Positions 23,757 to 31,675 of a DNA stretch of 54,712 bases are shown here, one piece after another. The position numbers and the translations under genes are program-made. Location of the stretch: assembly GCA_030650395.1 (NCBI GenBank), contig JAUSDY010000137.1, positions 1 through 54,712 of the forward strand, written 5' to 3'. Each line of letters starts with the position of its first letter. Positions within the stretch are counted from its first letter, which is position 1. The notes under the pieces are model-generated. The model had not been told where the DNA came from. It worked only from the letters and a program-made list of their open reading frames with translations, and ran no database searches. The stretch comes from Acidobacteriota bacterium (GTDB lineage: Bacteria; Acidobacteriota; Vicinamibacteria; Vicinamibacterales; UBA2999).

Positions 23757-24415
23757 GGCTCGCTACCCAGGATCTTCTTCAAATTTGCCAGCGCGTGGAA
23801 GAAATTGGCCTTGACCGCGCCGACCGAGCTGCCGAGGACGTCCGCGATCTGCTGATGCGACATCTCGTGATAGGCGCGCAGGATCAACGTAGCGCGCTGT
23901 TTCTTCGGCAACCCGGCAATGGCTTTGCGCACCGTCGCCGCGCGCTCCTCGCGCAGCAACATGCTGCGAGCGCTTTCGGTCCGGGTATCTTCGAACCGCT
24001 CGATCGATTCGATCGGCTCGGTCGCCGGCGTCTTCAGGCTCACCTTGTTGAGGCAGACGTTCACGGCAATGCGATAAAGCCACGTCGATAACTGCGACTG
24101 GCCCTTGAAATTCTTCAGCCCGCGCCAGGCCCGCACGAACGCTTCCTGCGACAGGTCGCTGGCGTCTTCGTGGTTGCATACGAAGCGGTAGCAGACCTGG
24201 TAGACCGTGCGGCGGTGCCGTTCGACGATCACGTCGAAGGCTTCGCGGCGGCCCGACACACAGGCGGCCACGAGCGCCGCGTCGTCCAGTCCCAACAGGG
24301 CGGCCGCGTCGGGCGCTGTGGGGTTTACCACCGTGACCCTCCAGCCGCCCTGAGCGAGCGCGCGCCCGAACGCGGGCGAGTCGAAGGGCTTGCGAATTGC
24401 CGATCCATGCGTCAT
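23753..24415 (-). CDS. ECF RNA polymerase sigma factor (RpoE-like)
   Basis: A 220-residue ECF sigma factor. Region 2 (DVIVERHRRTVYQVCYRFVC, then DLSQEAFVRAWRGLKNFKG and STWLYRIAVNVCL) recognises the -10. Region 4 (LPKKQRATLILRAYHEMSHQ, then IADVLGSSVGAVKANFFHA) recognises the -35. I start at the ATG at 24415 because AGAGGA is then nine bases upstream; the ATG at 24424 would have no spacing. It heads the gene run sigma, anti-sigma, Spy-like, exported protein, recG. The target promoters are unknown. Confidence 0.88.
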   Translation of the reverse strand: MTHGSAIRKPFDSPAFGRALAQGGWRVTVVNPTAPDAAALLGLDDAALVAACVSGRREAFDVIVERHRRTVYQVCYRFVCNHEDASDLSQEAFVRAWRGLKNFKGQSQLSTWLYRIAVNVCLNKVSLKTPATEPIESIERFEDTRTESARSMLLREERAATVRKAIAGLPKKQRATLILRAYHEMSHQQIADVLGSSVGAVKANFFHALANLKKILGSEP

Positions 24416-24487
24416 GGCCCGCATTCCTCTGCTGTAGGGTTAGACCGGCAGGGGTGCGGAAGGTTGAATGAGTATGCGCCAAACTAT

Positions 24488-24516
24488 TTGACTTTCGCCT
24501 TTTGTTTGTTTACGCT
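24488..24516 (+). promoter_or_regulatory. lexA promoter
   Basis: TTGACT (24488-24493) and TACGCT (24511-24516) are 17 bases apart. Downstream a CCCTGTTCAGGG dyad (24517-24528) and GAACAAAC lie before the ATG at 24551. The dyad could be a LexA operator for autoregulation, but it does not match the best-known LexA boxes. Confidence 0.45.
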
Positions 24517-24550
24517 CCCTGTTCAGGGCGAACAAACGGGGAACCGACCT

Positions 24551-25159
24551 ATGCAACCACTTACCAAACGCCAGCGCGAGATCCTCGACTACCTGAACGA
24601 GTTCATTCAGCAGCACGGCTACGCGCCGAGCCTCGAAGAGATCGGCGAGCGGTTCAGCCTGTCGTCGCTGGCGACGGTGCACAAGCACCTCACCAACCTG
24701 CAGGAAAAGGGGTTCATCCGCCGGGCCTGGAACCGGAGCCGATCGGTCGAGCTGCTGCCCAGCCGATCGGGCGGCCGCGCCATCGAGCTGCCGATGCTCG
24801 GGTACGTCGCGGCAGGCATGCCGATCGAAGCCGTGACGGGCAGCGAAACCATCAGTGTTCCCGACTCGATGGTCGCCGGCAAGCGCGACACCTACGTTCT
24901 GCGCGTCCGCGGCGAGTCGATGATCGACGAGCAGATTCGCGACGGCGACTGGGTCGTGGTCGAGGATCGTAAGACCGCCGACAACGGCGAAATGGTGATC
25001 GCACTCGTGGGCGGTCAGGACGTGACGCTGAAGAAGTTCTACAAGGAAGCCAACCGCATTCGGCTGCAGCCGGCCAATCCGGCCATGCAGCCAATCTACG
25101 TCGACCTCGACGGCCTGCAGATTCAGGGTGTGGTTGTGGGGGTTATGCGCAAATACTAG
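24551..25159 (+). CDS. lexA: SOS repressor LexA
   Basis: A 202-residue LexA. The winged helix-turn-helix (LTKRQREILDYLNEFIQQHG, then SLATVHKHLTNLQEKGF) is followed by the S24 peptidase half. The self-cleavage Ala-Gly is in GYVAAGMP, the catalytic Ser in RGESMIDEQI, and the Lys in VTLKKFY. On DNA damage, RecA filaments trigger self-cleavage and derepress SOS genes. The ATG at 24551 is the family start. The next gene begins six bases after its stop, so a run of co-directional genes starts here. Confidence 0.95.
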   Translation: MQPLTKRQREILDYLNEFIQQHGYAPSLEEIGERFSLSSLATVHKHLTNLQEKGFIRRAWNRSRSVELLPSRSGGRAIELPMLGYVAAGMPIEAVTGSETISVPDSMVAGKRDTYVLRVRGESMIDEQIRDGDWVVVEDRKTADNGEMVIALVGGQDVTLKKFYKEANRIRLQPANPAMQPIYVDLDGLQIQGVVVGVMRKY

Positions 25160-25165
25160 GGGAGT

Positions 25166-25492
25166 ATGACCGACCGAAAACAAATCAACTTCACCATCGT
25201 CCCCGAAGACGGTGGATCCGAACCGCGCACCTATGCCAACTTCTGCGCGGTCAATCACACGCCCTTCGATTTCACGCTGACCTTCTGCGAAGTGCAGCCG
25301 CTTTCGGAAAAAGAGATTCGCGACGCCGAGGCCGAGCACATTGTTCGAGCGCCGGTCAAGGCGCGGCTCGTGTTGCCCGTGCAGTTTGTTCCCACGCTGA
25401 TCGCCGCGCTGCAGGAAAACATGCGCATCTTCTCCGAGTCGCATTCGCCGCAGCCGCAGGCGCCGCCTCAAGACAAGGGACCGATTCACTAA
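25166..25492 (+). CDS. DUF3467 protein
   Basis: A 108-residue protein matching the DUF3467 pattern: YANFCAVNHTPFDFTLTFCE near residue 23 and PVQFVPTLIAALQENMRIF toward the C-terminus. The family is small, beta-rich and cytoplasmic, without an assigned function, and is found widely in bacteria. It is probably co-transcribed with lexA. A Pro/Gln tail ends the protein, and a palindromic repeat starts two bases after the stop. Confidence 0.8.
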   Translation: MTDRKQINFTIVPEDGGSEPRTYANFCAVNHTPFDFTLTFCEVQPLSEKEIRDAEAEHIVRAPVKARLVLPVQFVPTLIAALQENMRIFSESHSPQPQAPPQDKGPIH

Positions 25493-25494
25493 CC

Positions 25495-25547
25495 GACAAA
25501 CCTAAAGGTTTGTCGCCACATAGACCTAAGGGTTTGTCGCCACAGAG
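25495..25547 (+). repeat. palindromic repeats, ACCTAAAGGT core
   Basis: A perfect 20-base palindrome GACAAACCTAAAGGTTTGTC (25495-25514) is followed by CGCCACA and a degenerate second copy (GACCTAAGGGTTTGTCGCCACA). It fills the gap between DUF3467 and nth. The arm GACAAACC/GGTTTGTC recurs at the ends of the element inside trpC (49000-49052). The ACCTAAAGGT core recurs at 45733-45776. Confidence 0.8.
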
Positions 25548-25553
25548 TCTCAG

Positions 25554-26237
25554 GTGAAGTCGCCCGCAGTCGTTAAACGCATCTTCGATGCGCTCGATCG
25601 GCATCACCCTGGCGCCGACACGGAGCTGGTCTACAGAAACCCGTTCGAGCTGCTGGTGGCGACGATGCTGTCGGCGCAGTCGACGGATGCGCGCGTGAAT
25701 CTCGTCACGCCTGCGCTGTTTGCGAGGTTCCCCGACGCCAAAGCGATCGCGGGCGCGGACACCGGCGAGCTCGAAATCCTCATTCACGCGACCGGCTTTT
25801 TTCGTCAGAAGTCGAAATCATTGATCGGCATGTCGTCGCTCCTGCTGAGCGAGCACAAGGGCACTGTCCCCGCGTCGATGGACGCGCTCACGGCGCTACC
25901 CGGCGTCGGCAGAAAGACCGCCAATGTGGTGCTCGGTCATGCGCTCGGGGTGCCGGGGCTGCCGGTCGATCGCCACGTGTTGCGCGTCAGCAATCGCATC
26001 GGCCTGGTGCGATCCGAGGATCCCGTGAAGGTCGAGGCCGAGCTCTGCAGCATGTTGCCGCCCGCGCGATGGACGCGCGCCTCGGATACGTTGATCCTGC
26101 ATGGGCGCCGCATTTGCCGTCCTGCCCCGCTATGCCCGCGCTGCAACGTGCGCAATGACTGCGATTATTTCCGGACGGGCGGAGCGACCAAGCTGATCAA
26201 GAAAGGCGCGTCCAAAGCCAAGCGGGCGCGGCGATGA
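25554..26237 (+). CDS. nth: endonuclease III
   Basis: A 227-residue DNA glycosylase/AP lyase for oxidised pyrimidines. The helix-hairpin-helix LPGVGRKTANVVLG with the catalytic Lys, the catalytic Asp in VDRHVLRVSNR, and four cluster cysteines at the C-terminus are present. The spacing is Cys-x5-Cys-x2-Cys-x5-Cys instead of the usual x6-x2-x5, one residue short in the first loop. The start is a GTG at 25554, seven bases past the palindromic repeat. The stop overlaps the next start. A basic tail (KKGASKAKRARR) ends the protein. Confidence 0.94.
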   Translation: MKSPAVVKRIFDALDRHHPGADTELVYRNPFELLVATMLSAQSTDARVNLVTPALFARFPDAKAIAGADTGELEILIHATGFFRQKSKSLIGMSSLLLSEHKGTVPASMDALTALPGVGRKTANVVLGHALGVPGLPVDRHVLRVSNRIGLVRSEDPVKVEAELCSMLPPARWTRASDTLILHGRRICRPAPLCPRCNVRNDCDYFRTGGATKLIKKGASKAKRARR

Positions 26238-26692
26238 CGCGCGACGAATTTCGCGAGCTCGTCGAAGAAGCGATCGACACGATCCCGCTGCGCTTTGCCC
26301 GCGAAGTGCGTAACCTCGCCATCGTGATCGAGGACGAACCATCCGAAGAGCTGCTCGACGAGATGGAGATCGATGAGCCCGGCAACCTGCTCGGGCTGTA
26401 TCAAGGCACGCCCCTGAACGAGCGCGGCTGGGGCTACGGCAACCAGCTGCCGGATAAGATCACGCTGTTCCAGGACACCATCGAAGATGAATATGACGGC
26501 GACGAGGAAGAAATCATCGTCGCGATCGGCGAAACGCTGATCCACGAGCTTGGCCACTACTTCGGCATGAGCGAAGCCGAGATCATGGACGTCGAAGAGC
26601 GCTACTGGCGGGGTGAGCCGGATCCATCCGATGAAGCGGAAGCGGCGGCGGGCGAGCCGGCGGATCCGGATCGCGGGGACCCGAAGGAGTGA
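26234..26692 (+). CDS. zincin-like metallopeptidase family protein (PF06262 type)
   Basis: A 152-residue acidic protein with the zincin motif HELGHYFGMSEAEI (HExxH). The preceding pattern (FREVR-type opening, LYQGTPLNERGWGYGNQLPD, then ITLFQDTI) is typical of the small zincin_1 family. Members are cytoplasmic; their substrates are unknown. It overlaps nth by four bases and rsmA by four, so it is tightly coupled in this operon. Highly acidic stretches (DEYDGDEEE) and an Ala/Glu/Asp-rich tail are unusual additions. Confidence 0.82.
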   Translation: MTRDEFRELVEEAIDTIPLRFAREVRNLAIVIEDEPSEELLDEMEIDEPGNLLGLYQGTPLNERGWGYGNQLPDKITLFQDTIEDEYDGDEEEIIVAIGETLIHELGHYFGMSEAEIMDVEERYWRGEPDPSDEAEAAAGEPADPDRGDPKE

Positions 26693-27510
26693 AAGCCCGC
26701 AAGCGGTTCGCGCAGCATTTTCTCGAGCCTGCATGGGTCACAAAGGTGGTCGCGGCCGTCGGGGCGACGACAGACGATACCGTGCTCGAGATCGGCCCCG
26801 GCCGCGCGGCCATCACGGTTCCACTGGCGGCCCGGGCCGGACGCGTGCTGGCGATCGAGATCGATCGCGATCTCGCCGCTGACCTCGAGGCCAACAAGCC
26901 CGACAACGTCACGGTGGTGTGCGGCGACTTTTTGTCTCTCGACCTGCCGCGGGTGCTCGAAGAGTGGTTGGGCTCCCCTCCTGGCCCCGCCAACCGCGTG
27001 CGGGTCGTCGGCAACCTGCCGTACAATATTTCCTCGCCGATCCTGTTTCGACTGCTCGACCTGGCCGCAGCCACCGGCGGCCTGAGCGACGCGACGCTGA
27101 TGTTGCAGCGGGAGGTCGCAGATCGACTGACGGCGAAGGTTGGCACCGGCGATTACGGGGTGCTGGCCATCCTGACCGCGGTCCGCGCCGACGTGAAGCG
27201 GGTCCTGACCCTGCCGCCCGGCGCGTTCCGGCCGCAGCCGAGGGTGCAATCGGCGGTGGTGCGCCTGTCGTTTCGGCCGCCGACGGTGGTGATCCCCGAC
27301 CACGCCGTGTTTGTCCGCATGGTCCGCAGCATGTTCACCCAGCGGCGCAAGACCCTGCTGAACGCCCTGAAGCCGTTCGCGGCGGAACGGTCGGCCGATG
27401 CCGCCGCGGCGCTCAAGGCGGCGGCGATCGATTCGCAACGCCGTCCCGAGACCCTGACGATGGCGGAAGTGGCTGAGCTTGCGCGCGCGTTCCACGCGCC
27501 CGGAAGTTGA
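26689..27510 (+). CDS. rsmA: 16S rRNA dimethyladenosine transferase
   Basis: A 273-residue KsgA/RsmA, which dimethylates A1518 and A1519 of 16S rRNA late in small-subunit assembly. Visible are the opening RKRFAQHFLEPAWV, SAM motif I VLEIGPGRAAITVPLA, the acidic EIDRDL, and the catalytic VVGNLPYNIS. The C-terminal small domain has QRRKTLLNALKP. The start is a GTG overlapping the previous stop. Slightly shorter than the E. coli protein in the C-terminal domain. Confidence 0.95.
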   Translation: MKARKRFAQHFLEPAWVTKVVAAVGATTDDTVLEIGPGRAAITVPLAARAGRVLAIEIDRDLAADLEANKPDNVTVVCGDFLSLDLPRVLEEWLGSPPGPANRVRVVGNLPYNISSPILFRLLDLAAATGGLSDATLMLQREVADRLTAKVGTGDYGVLAILTAVRADVKRVLTLPPGAFRPQPRVQSAVVRLSFRPPTVVIPDHAVFVRMVRSMFTQRRKTLLNALKPFAAERSADAAAALKAAAIDSQRRPETLTMAEVAELARAFHAPGS

Positions 27511-27515
27511 AGCTG

Positions 27516-27524
27516 TGCTATAGT
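27516..27524 (+). promoter_or_regulatory. extended -10 promoter for rnj
   Basis: TGC-TATAGT (TG at 27516-27517, hexamer 27519-27524) is an extended -10 without a clear -35. It would give a 5' leader of about 128 bases that contains a hairpin CGACTCG/CGAGTCG (27588-27603) before rnj. Confidence 0.4.
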
Positions 27525-27658
27525 TTCCGACGAAAACCCGCCCCGTTTTACAGGCGCTCTCGGCAGCCTGAACACGGCCATCTCTGGCGACTCGCCCGAG
27601 TCGATTGAAGGCCTGAAATCGTTTCCTGGGCGAACCGTCCGCCCGGCTGGGACTTCGT

Positions 27659-29350
27659 ATGAGTGTGTCCGAGCACCCGGCGTCTGCCGGCGTGCTTCCA
27701 GTCGATGTCGTGCCGCTTGGCGGCCTCGGCGAGTTCGGCCTCAACATGATGGCGATCTCGTGCGGGGATACCACCATCGTCATCGACGCCGGCTCGATGT
27801 TCCCGGATCAGGATCTGCCGGGCGTCGACCTGATCGTGCCGGACCTCGCCTATCTGGAGAGCCGCCGCGGCCAGGTGAAAGCGCTCGTCCTGACACACGG
27901 GCACGAAGACCACATCGGCGGGGTTCCGTACGCGCTTCCCTTTATCGATGGCCCGATCTACGGCACGCCGCTGGCGCTCGCGCTGCTTGGCAAGAAACTC
28001 GAAGAGCACGGCCTCGAGCCCCACACCATCGCCATCAAGCCGCGTGACGTGATCACGATCGGGCCGTTCACGCTCGAGTTCATCCGCGTCACGCACAGCA
28101 TGCCCGACTGCGTCGGCATTGCCGTCCGCACGCCGCAGGGCGTGTTGCTGCACACCGGCGACTTCAAGGTCGATCAGACGCCGCTCGACGGCGAGGCCTT
28201 CGACCTGCATCGCTTCGCCCAGCTCGGCAGCGACGGCGTGCTCGCGTTGTTTTGTGACAGCACCAACATCGACCGGCGCGGCTACACCGGCTCCGAGATG
28301 GACGTCGAAGACGCCTTCGAAGAGATCTTCACCAGCACCGAGGGCAAGATCGTCGTCGCGACGTTTTCGTCGAGCCTCTACCGGCTCCAGATCCTGGTCG
28401 ACCTGGCGGCGCAGTTCGAGCGCAAGGTGGCGTTTGTCGGCCGCGGCATGACCGAGAACTCGCAGATCGCACAGCGGCTCGGGCACCTGCACATGCCGAC
28501 CGGCACCGCGATCAAGGACAGCGACGTCTCGAGCTTTCCCGCGCAGGACGTGGTCTGTCTCGTCACGGGCTCGCAGGGCGAGGCGAACGCCGCCCTGTCG
28601 CGGATTGCGATCGACGATCACCGGCACGTGCGGCTGCACGAAGGCGATCGCGTCGTGCTGTCGGCGCGCGCGATCCCGGGCAACGAGAAAGCGATTGGCC
28701 GCGTCATGAACCACGTCGCGCGCCGCAACGTCGAGGTCGTGACCGAGTCGGACAAGCACGTGCACGTCTCGGGGCACGGCTCCGAGGAAGAGCTGAAGCT
28801 CGTGCTCTCGCTGGTGCGGCCGCAGTACTTCGTGCCGATTCACGGCGAGTACCGGCAGCTGGCCCGCCACGCGCGGGTCGCGAAGTTCGTGACCAAAGGA
28901 TTGCCGTCGGCGGTGGAGGTCATCACCGCGGAAGACGGCGATGTCATCCGCTTCGATCACGCCGGCGGCCGCATCGTCGACAAGGCGCCGATCGGGCGCA
29001 CCCTGATCGACGGCACCCGGGTCGGCGAGGTCGGCGACGAAGTCATCCGCGATCGGCGGCACATCTCCATCGACGGACTGGTCGTGCCGGTCGTGGCCAT
29101 CAATACGCAGACCGGAATCATCGAGGGCGTGCCGGAGCTGATGGCGCGCGGGTTCGTCAACGACGAGAGCACCGCGGACGTGCTCGCGGAAGGCGCCAAG
29201 GTGCTGGCCAACACGATCGAGGAGTGCAGCGTGGAAGAGCGCGCCGATCCCGGGTTGATGAAGGAACGCATTCGTACCGAGTTGCGAAAGTATCTGAAGA
29301 AACGTACCGGACGCCGCCCGATGGTGGTGCCGGTGGTGATCGAAGTCTGA
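27659..29350 (+). CDS. rnj: ribonuclease J
   Basis: A 563-residue RNase J, a metallo-beta-lactamase/beta-CASP nuclease that degrades and matures RNA by 5'-3' exonuclease and endonuclease cleavage. The metal site THGHEDHIGG, the HTGDFKVDQTP segment, the beta-CASP motifs (FCDSTNIDRRGYT, and VPIHGEYRQLARHARVA with its conserved His) and the C-terminal domain are all present. Length is typical. It starts a new run (rnj-ftsK-amidase) after a leader of about 130 bases. The start ATG lacks a strong Shine-Dalgarno. Confidence 0.95.
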   Translation: MSVSEHPASAGVLPVDVVPLGGLGEFGLNMMAISCGDTTIVIDAGSMFPDQDLPGVDLIVPDLAYLESRRGQVKALVLTHGHEDHIGGVPYALPFIDGPIYGTPLALALLGKKLEEHGLEPHTIAIKPRDVITIGPFTLEFIRVTHSMPDCVGIAVRTPQGVLLHTGDFKVDQTPLDGEAFDLHRFAQLGSDGVLALFCDSTNIDRRGYTGSEMDVEDAFEEIFTSTEGKIVVATFSSSLYRLQILVDLAAQFERKVAFVGRGMTENSQIAQRLGHLHMPTGTAIKDSDVSSFPAQDVVCLVTGSQGEANAALSRIAIDDHRHVRLHEGDRVVLSARAIPGNEKAIGRVMNHVARRNVEVVTESDKHVHVSGHGSEEELKLVLSLVRPQYFVPIHGEYRQLARHARVAKFVTKGLPSAVEVITAEDGDVIRFDHAGGRIVDKAPIGRTLIDGTRVGEVGDEVIRDRRHISIDGLVVPVVAINTQTGIIEGVPELMARGFVNDESTADVLAEGAKVLANTIEECSVEERADPGLMKERIRTELRKYLKKRTGRRPMVVPVVIEV

Positions 29351-29365
29351 AGGAGACGAACTCAC

Positions 29366-31675
29366 GTGGCTGCATCCGGTTCTGTCCTATCGCGTCGCGT
29401 CAGCGAGGTCGTGGGCGTCGCCCTGTTTGCGGGCGCGCTGATCTGGCTGATCGCTCTCGCCACCTACGACCCGAACGATCCGGTGTGGTTCTTCAGCACC
29501 GGGACGCACGAGGCGCCGGCGAATTTTGCCGGGCGGGTGGGCGCATTTCTCGGTGAGTTGTCGTTCCAGGTGCTGGGCTACGCCTCGTATCTCATCCCCG
29601 CGATGATCGCGGTGGCCGGTTGGCACTATTTCTGGTGCCGGGCGATCGATGCCATCTACACGAAGGTCACCGGCGCACTGATGCTGTTCGCGTGCAGCAG
29701 CGCATTCCTTGGGCTGACGCTCGGCCGCGTCGACTTCGGACCGCGCGCGTTTCGTGCCGGCGGCTACCTCGGCGAATGGATCGGCGGGTTCATGGCCGAG
29801 TACCTGAGCCGCACCGGATCGGTGATTGTGATCCTGGCGCTGATGGTCGCCGCGGTGATCCTCGCCACACAGTTTTCGTTCGGGCGCTTGTTTGCCGCGC
29901 TGTTCGCTGCGCTGCAGGGCATAGGCGGCCGCGGGTTGGAAGCGTTTCAGCTGTGGCGCGAGGAACGGCGTAAGGCCCGGCAGCGCCGCGACGTGCTGGT
30001 GAAGTACGGCAAGAAGGACACCGTGGCGGAAGCGAAAAGCGACAAGAAGACCGTCAAGATCGAACGGCCCGGCGAGGCACAGGCGCAACGCGAGCTCGCG
30101 GCCGAAGACGACGATCTGCCGCTGTCGCGCACGCCGCCCGTGGTGCAAAAGAAAGCCGCGAGGACGCCCGTGTCTTCCCCGCTGCCCTTGCCGGAGCCGG
30201 AGCGCGTTGAGCGCCGGCTCGGCGCGTACTCGCTGCCGCCGGTCTCGCTGCTGGATGCGCCGAAGGCCGAGCGCAAGATCGACGAGCGCGAACTGATGGA
30301 TTCGGCCCGGCTGCTCGAAGAGAAGTGCCGCGAGTTCAGCGTCGAGGGCTCGGTGGTGCAGATCCATCCCGGCCCGGTGGTGACGACGTTCGAGTTCAAG
30401 CCGGACGCGGGCGTGAAGTATTCGAAGGTCACGGGGCTGTCCGACGACCTGTGCCTCGCCATGCAGGCGGAGTCGGTGTTGATCGATCGCATTCCCGGCA
30501 AGGCCACCGTCGGCATCCAGATTCCGAATCCCAATCGCGAAGCGATTTCGCTGCGAGAGCTGCTCGAATCCGACAGCTACACGCGCTCGGCGTCGAAGTT
30601 GACGTTTGCGCTCGGCAAGACCATCCACGGCGAGCCGTTCATGGCGGACCTGGCGACCATGCCCCACTTGCTGATCGCCGGCTCGACCGGCTCGGGCAAG
30701 TCGGTGGGGCTCAACGCGATCCTGACGAGCATCCTGTACCGGGCGACGCCGGACGACGTGCGGATGATCATGGTCGATCCCAAGCGGCTCGAGCTCGGGA
30801 TGTACGAGGACATTCCGCACTTGATGACCCCGGTCGTCGTCGAGCCGAAGAAGGCCGCCAACGCCCTGCGCTGGGCGGTGCGCGAAATGGAAGACCGCTA
30901 CAAGACCCTGGCGGCGTACGGCGTGCGGAACATCGAGCAGTTCAACCGCAACGTGCGCGCGATGCTCGAGTCGGGCGAGGTGCCGAAAGAAGGCCAGCCG
31001 ACGCGGCCGCTGCCGTTCATCGTGGTGGTGGTCGACGAGCTCGCGGACCTGATGATGGTGGCCGGCAACGAGGTCGAAGAATCGATCTGCCGGCTCGCCC
31101 AGATGGCGCGGGCGGTCGGCATCCACTTGATCCTCGCCACGCAGCGGCCGTCGGTCGATGTGATCACCGGGCTCATCAAGGCCAACCTGCCGGCGCGCAT
31201 CTCGTTCCGCGTGTCGTCGAAGATCGACTCGCGCACCATTCTCGACAGCAATGGCGCCGAACAGCTGCTGGGCATGGGCGACATGTTGTTCCTGCCCCCG
31301 GCGTCATCGCGCCACACGCGTCTGCATGGTCCGTACATCTCCGAGCAGGAATCGGCGCGGCTGGCCAGCTTCCTTCGAAAACAAGGCAAGCCGGCCTACG
31401 ACGACAGCATCACCGACGAAGAGAAGAAGGCCGGCGACGACATGGTGTTCGAGAAGGACGACCTCTACGACGAGGCCTCCCGCATCGTCGTGCAGACCGG
31501 CCAGGCGTCGATCTCGTACCTGCAGCGCAAGATGCGCATCGGGTTCAGCCGCGCGGCGCGGCTGGTCGACATGATGGAGGCCGAAGGGCTCGTCTCGGCG
31601 GCCGCCGGCGGCAAACCGCGCGAGGTCCTCGTCGGACGCGAGTACTTCGAGGAGGTGGATGCCCAGCTTCGCTAG
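29366..31675 (+). CDS. ftsK: DNA translocase FtsK/SpoIIIE
   Basis: A 769-residue septal DNA pump. About four N-terminal membrane helices lie in residues 15-175. A charged linker follows, then the alpha domain and the RecA-like motor with Walker A AGSTGSGKSVGLNAIL, Walker B VVVVDELADLMM and the FtsK signature ATQRPSVDVITGLIKANLPA. The C-terminal gamma winged helix (ASISYLQRKMRIGFSRAARL) reads KOPS sites and contacts XerD. The start is a GTG at 29366. It clears chromosome termini at division. The amidase start lies inside its last 17 bases. Confidence 0.95.
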   Translation: MAASGSVLSRRVSEVVGVALFAGALIWLIALATYDPNDPVWFFSTGTHEAPANFAGRVGAFLGELSFQVLGYASYLIPAMIAVAGWHYFWCRAIDAIYTKVTGALMLFACSSAFLGLTLGRVDFGPRAFRAGGYLGEWIGGFMAEYLSRTGSVIVILALMVAAVILATQFSFGRLFAALFAALQGIGGRGLEAFQLWREERRKARQRRDVLVKYGKKDTVAEAKSDKKTVKIERPGEAQAQRELAAEDDDLPLSRTPPVVQKKAARTPVSSPLPLPEPERVERRLGAYSLPPVSLLDAPKAERKIDERELMDSARLLEEKCREFSVEGSVVQIHPGPVVTTFEFKPDAGVKYSKVTGLSDDLCLAMQAESVLIDRIPGKATVGIQIPNPNREAISLRELLESDSYTRSASKLTFALGKTIHGEPFMADLATMPHLLIAGSTGSGKSVGLNAILTSILYRATPDDVRMIMVDPKRLELGMYEDIPHLMTPVVVEPKKAANALRWAVREMEDRYKTLAAYGVRNIEQFNRNVRAMLESGEVPKEGQPTRPLPFIVVVVDELADLMMVAGNEVEESICRLAQMARAVGIHLILATQRPSVDVITGLIKANLPARISFRVSSKIDSRTILDSNGAEQLLGMGDMLFLPPASSRHTRLHGPYISEQESARLASFLRKQGKPAYDDSITDEEKKAGDDMVFEKDDLYDEASRIVVQTGQASISYLQRKMRIGFSRAARLVDMMEAEGLVSAAAGGKPREVLVGREYFEEVDAQLR

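Noticed and set aside
24517-24545. Firm LexA operator call
   Set aside because: The CCCTGTTCAGGG dyad is suggestive, but it does not match the known Gram-positive or E. coli boxes and no second SOS gene is available to compare.
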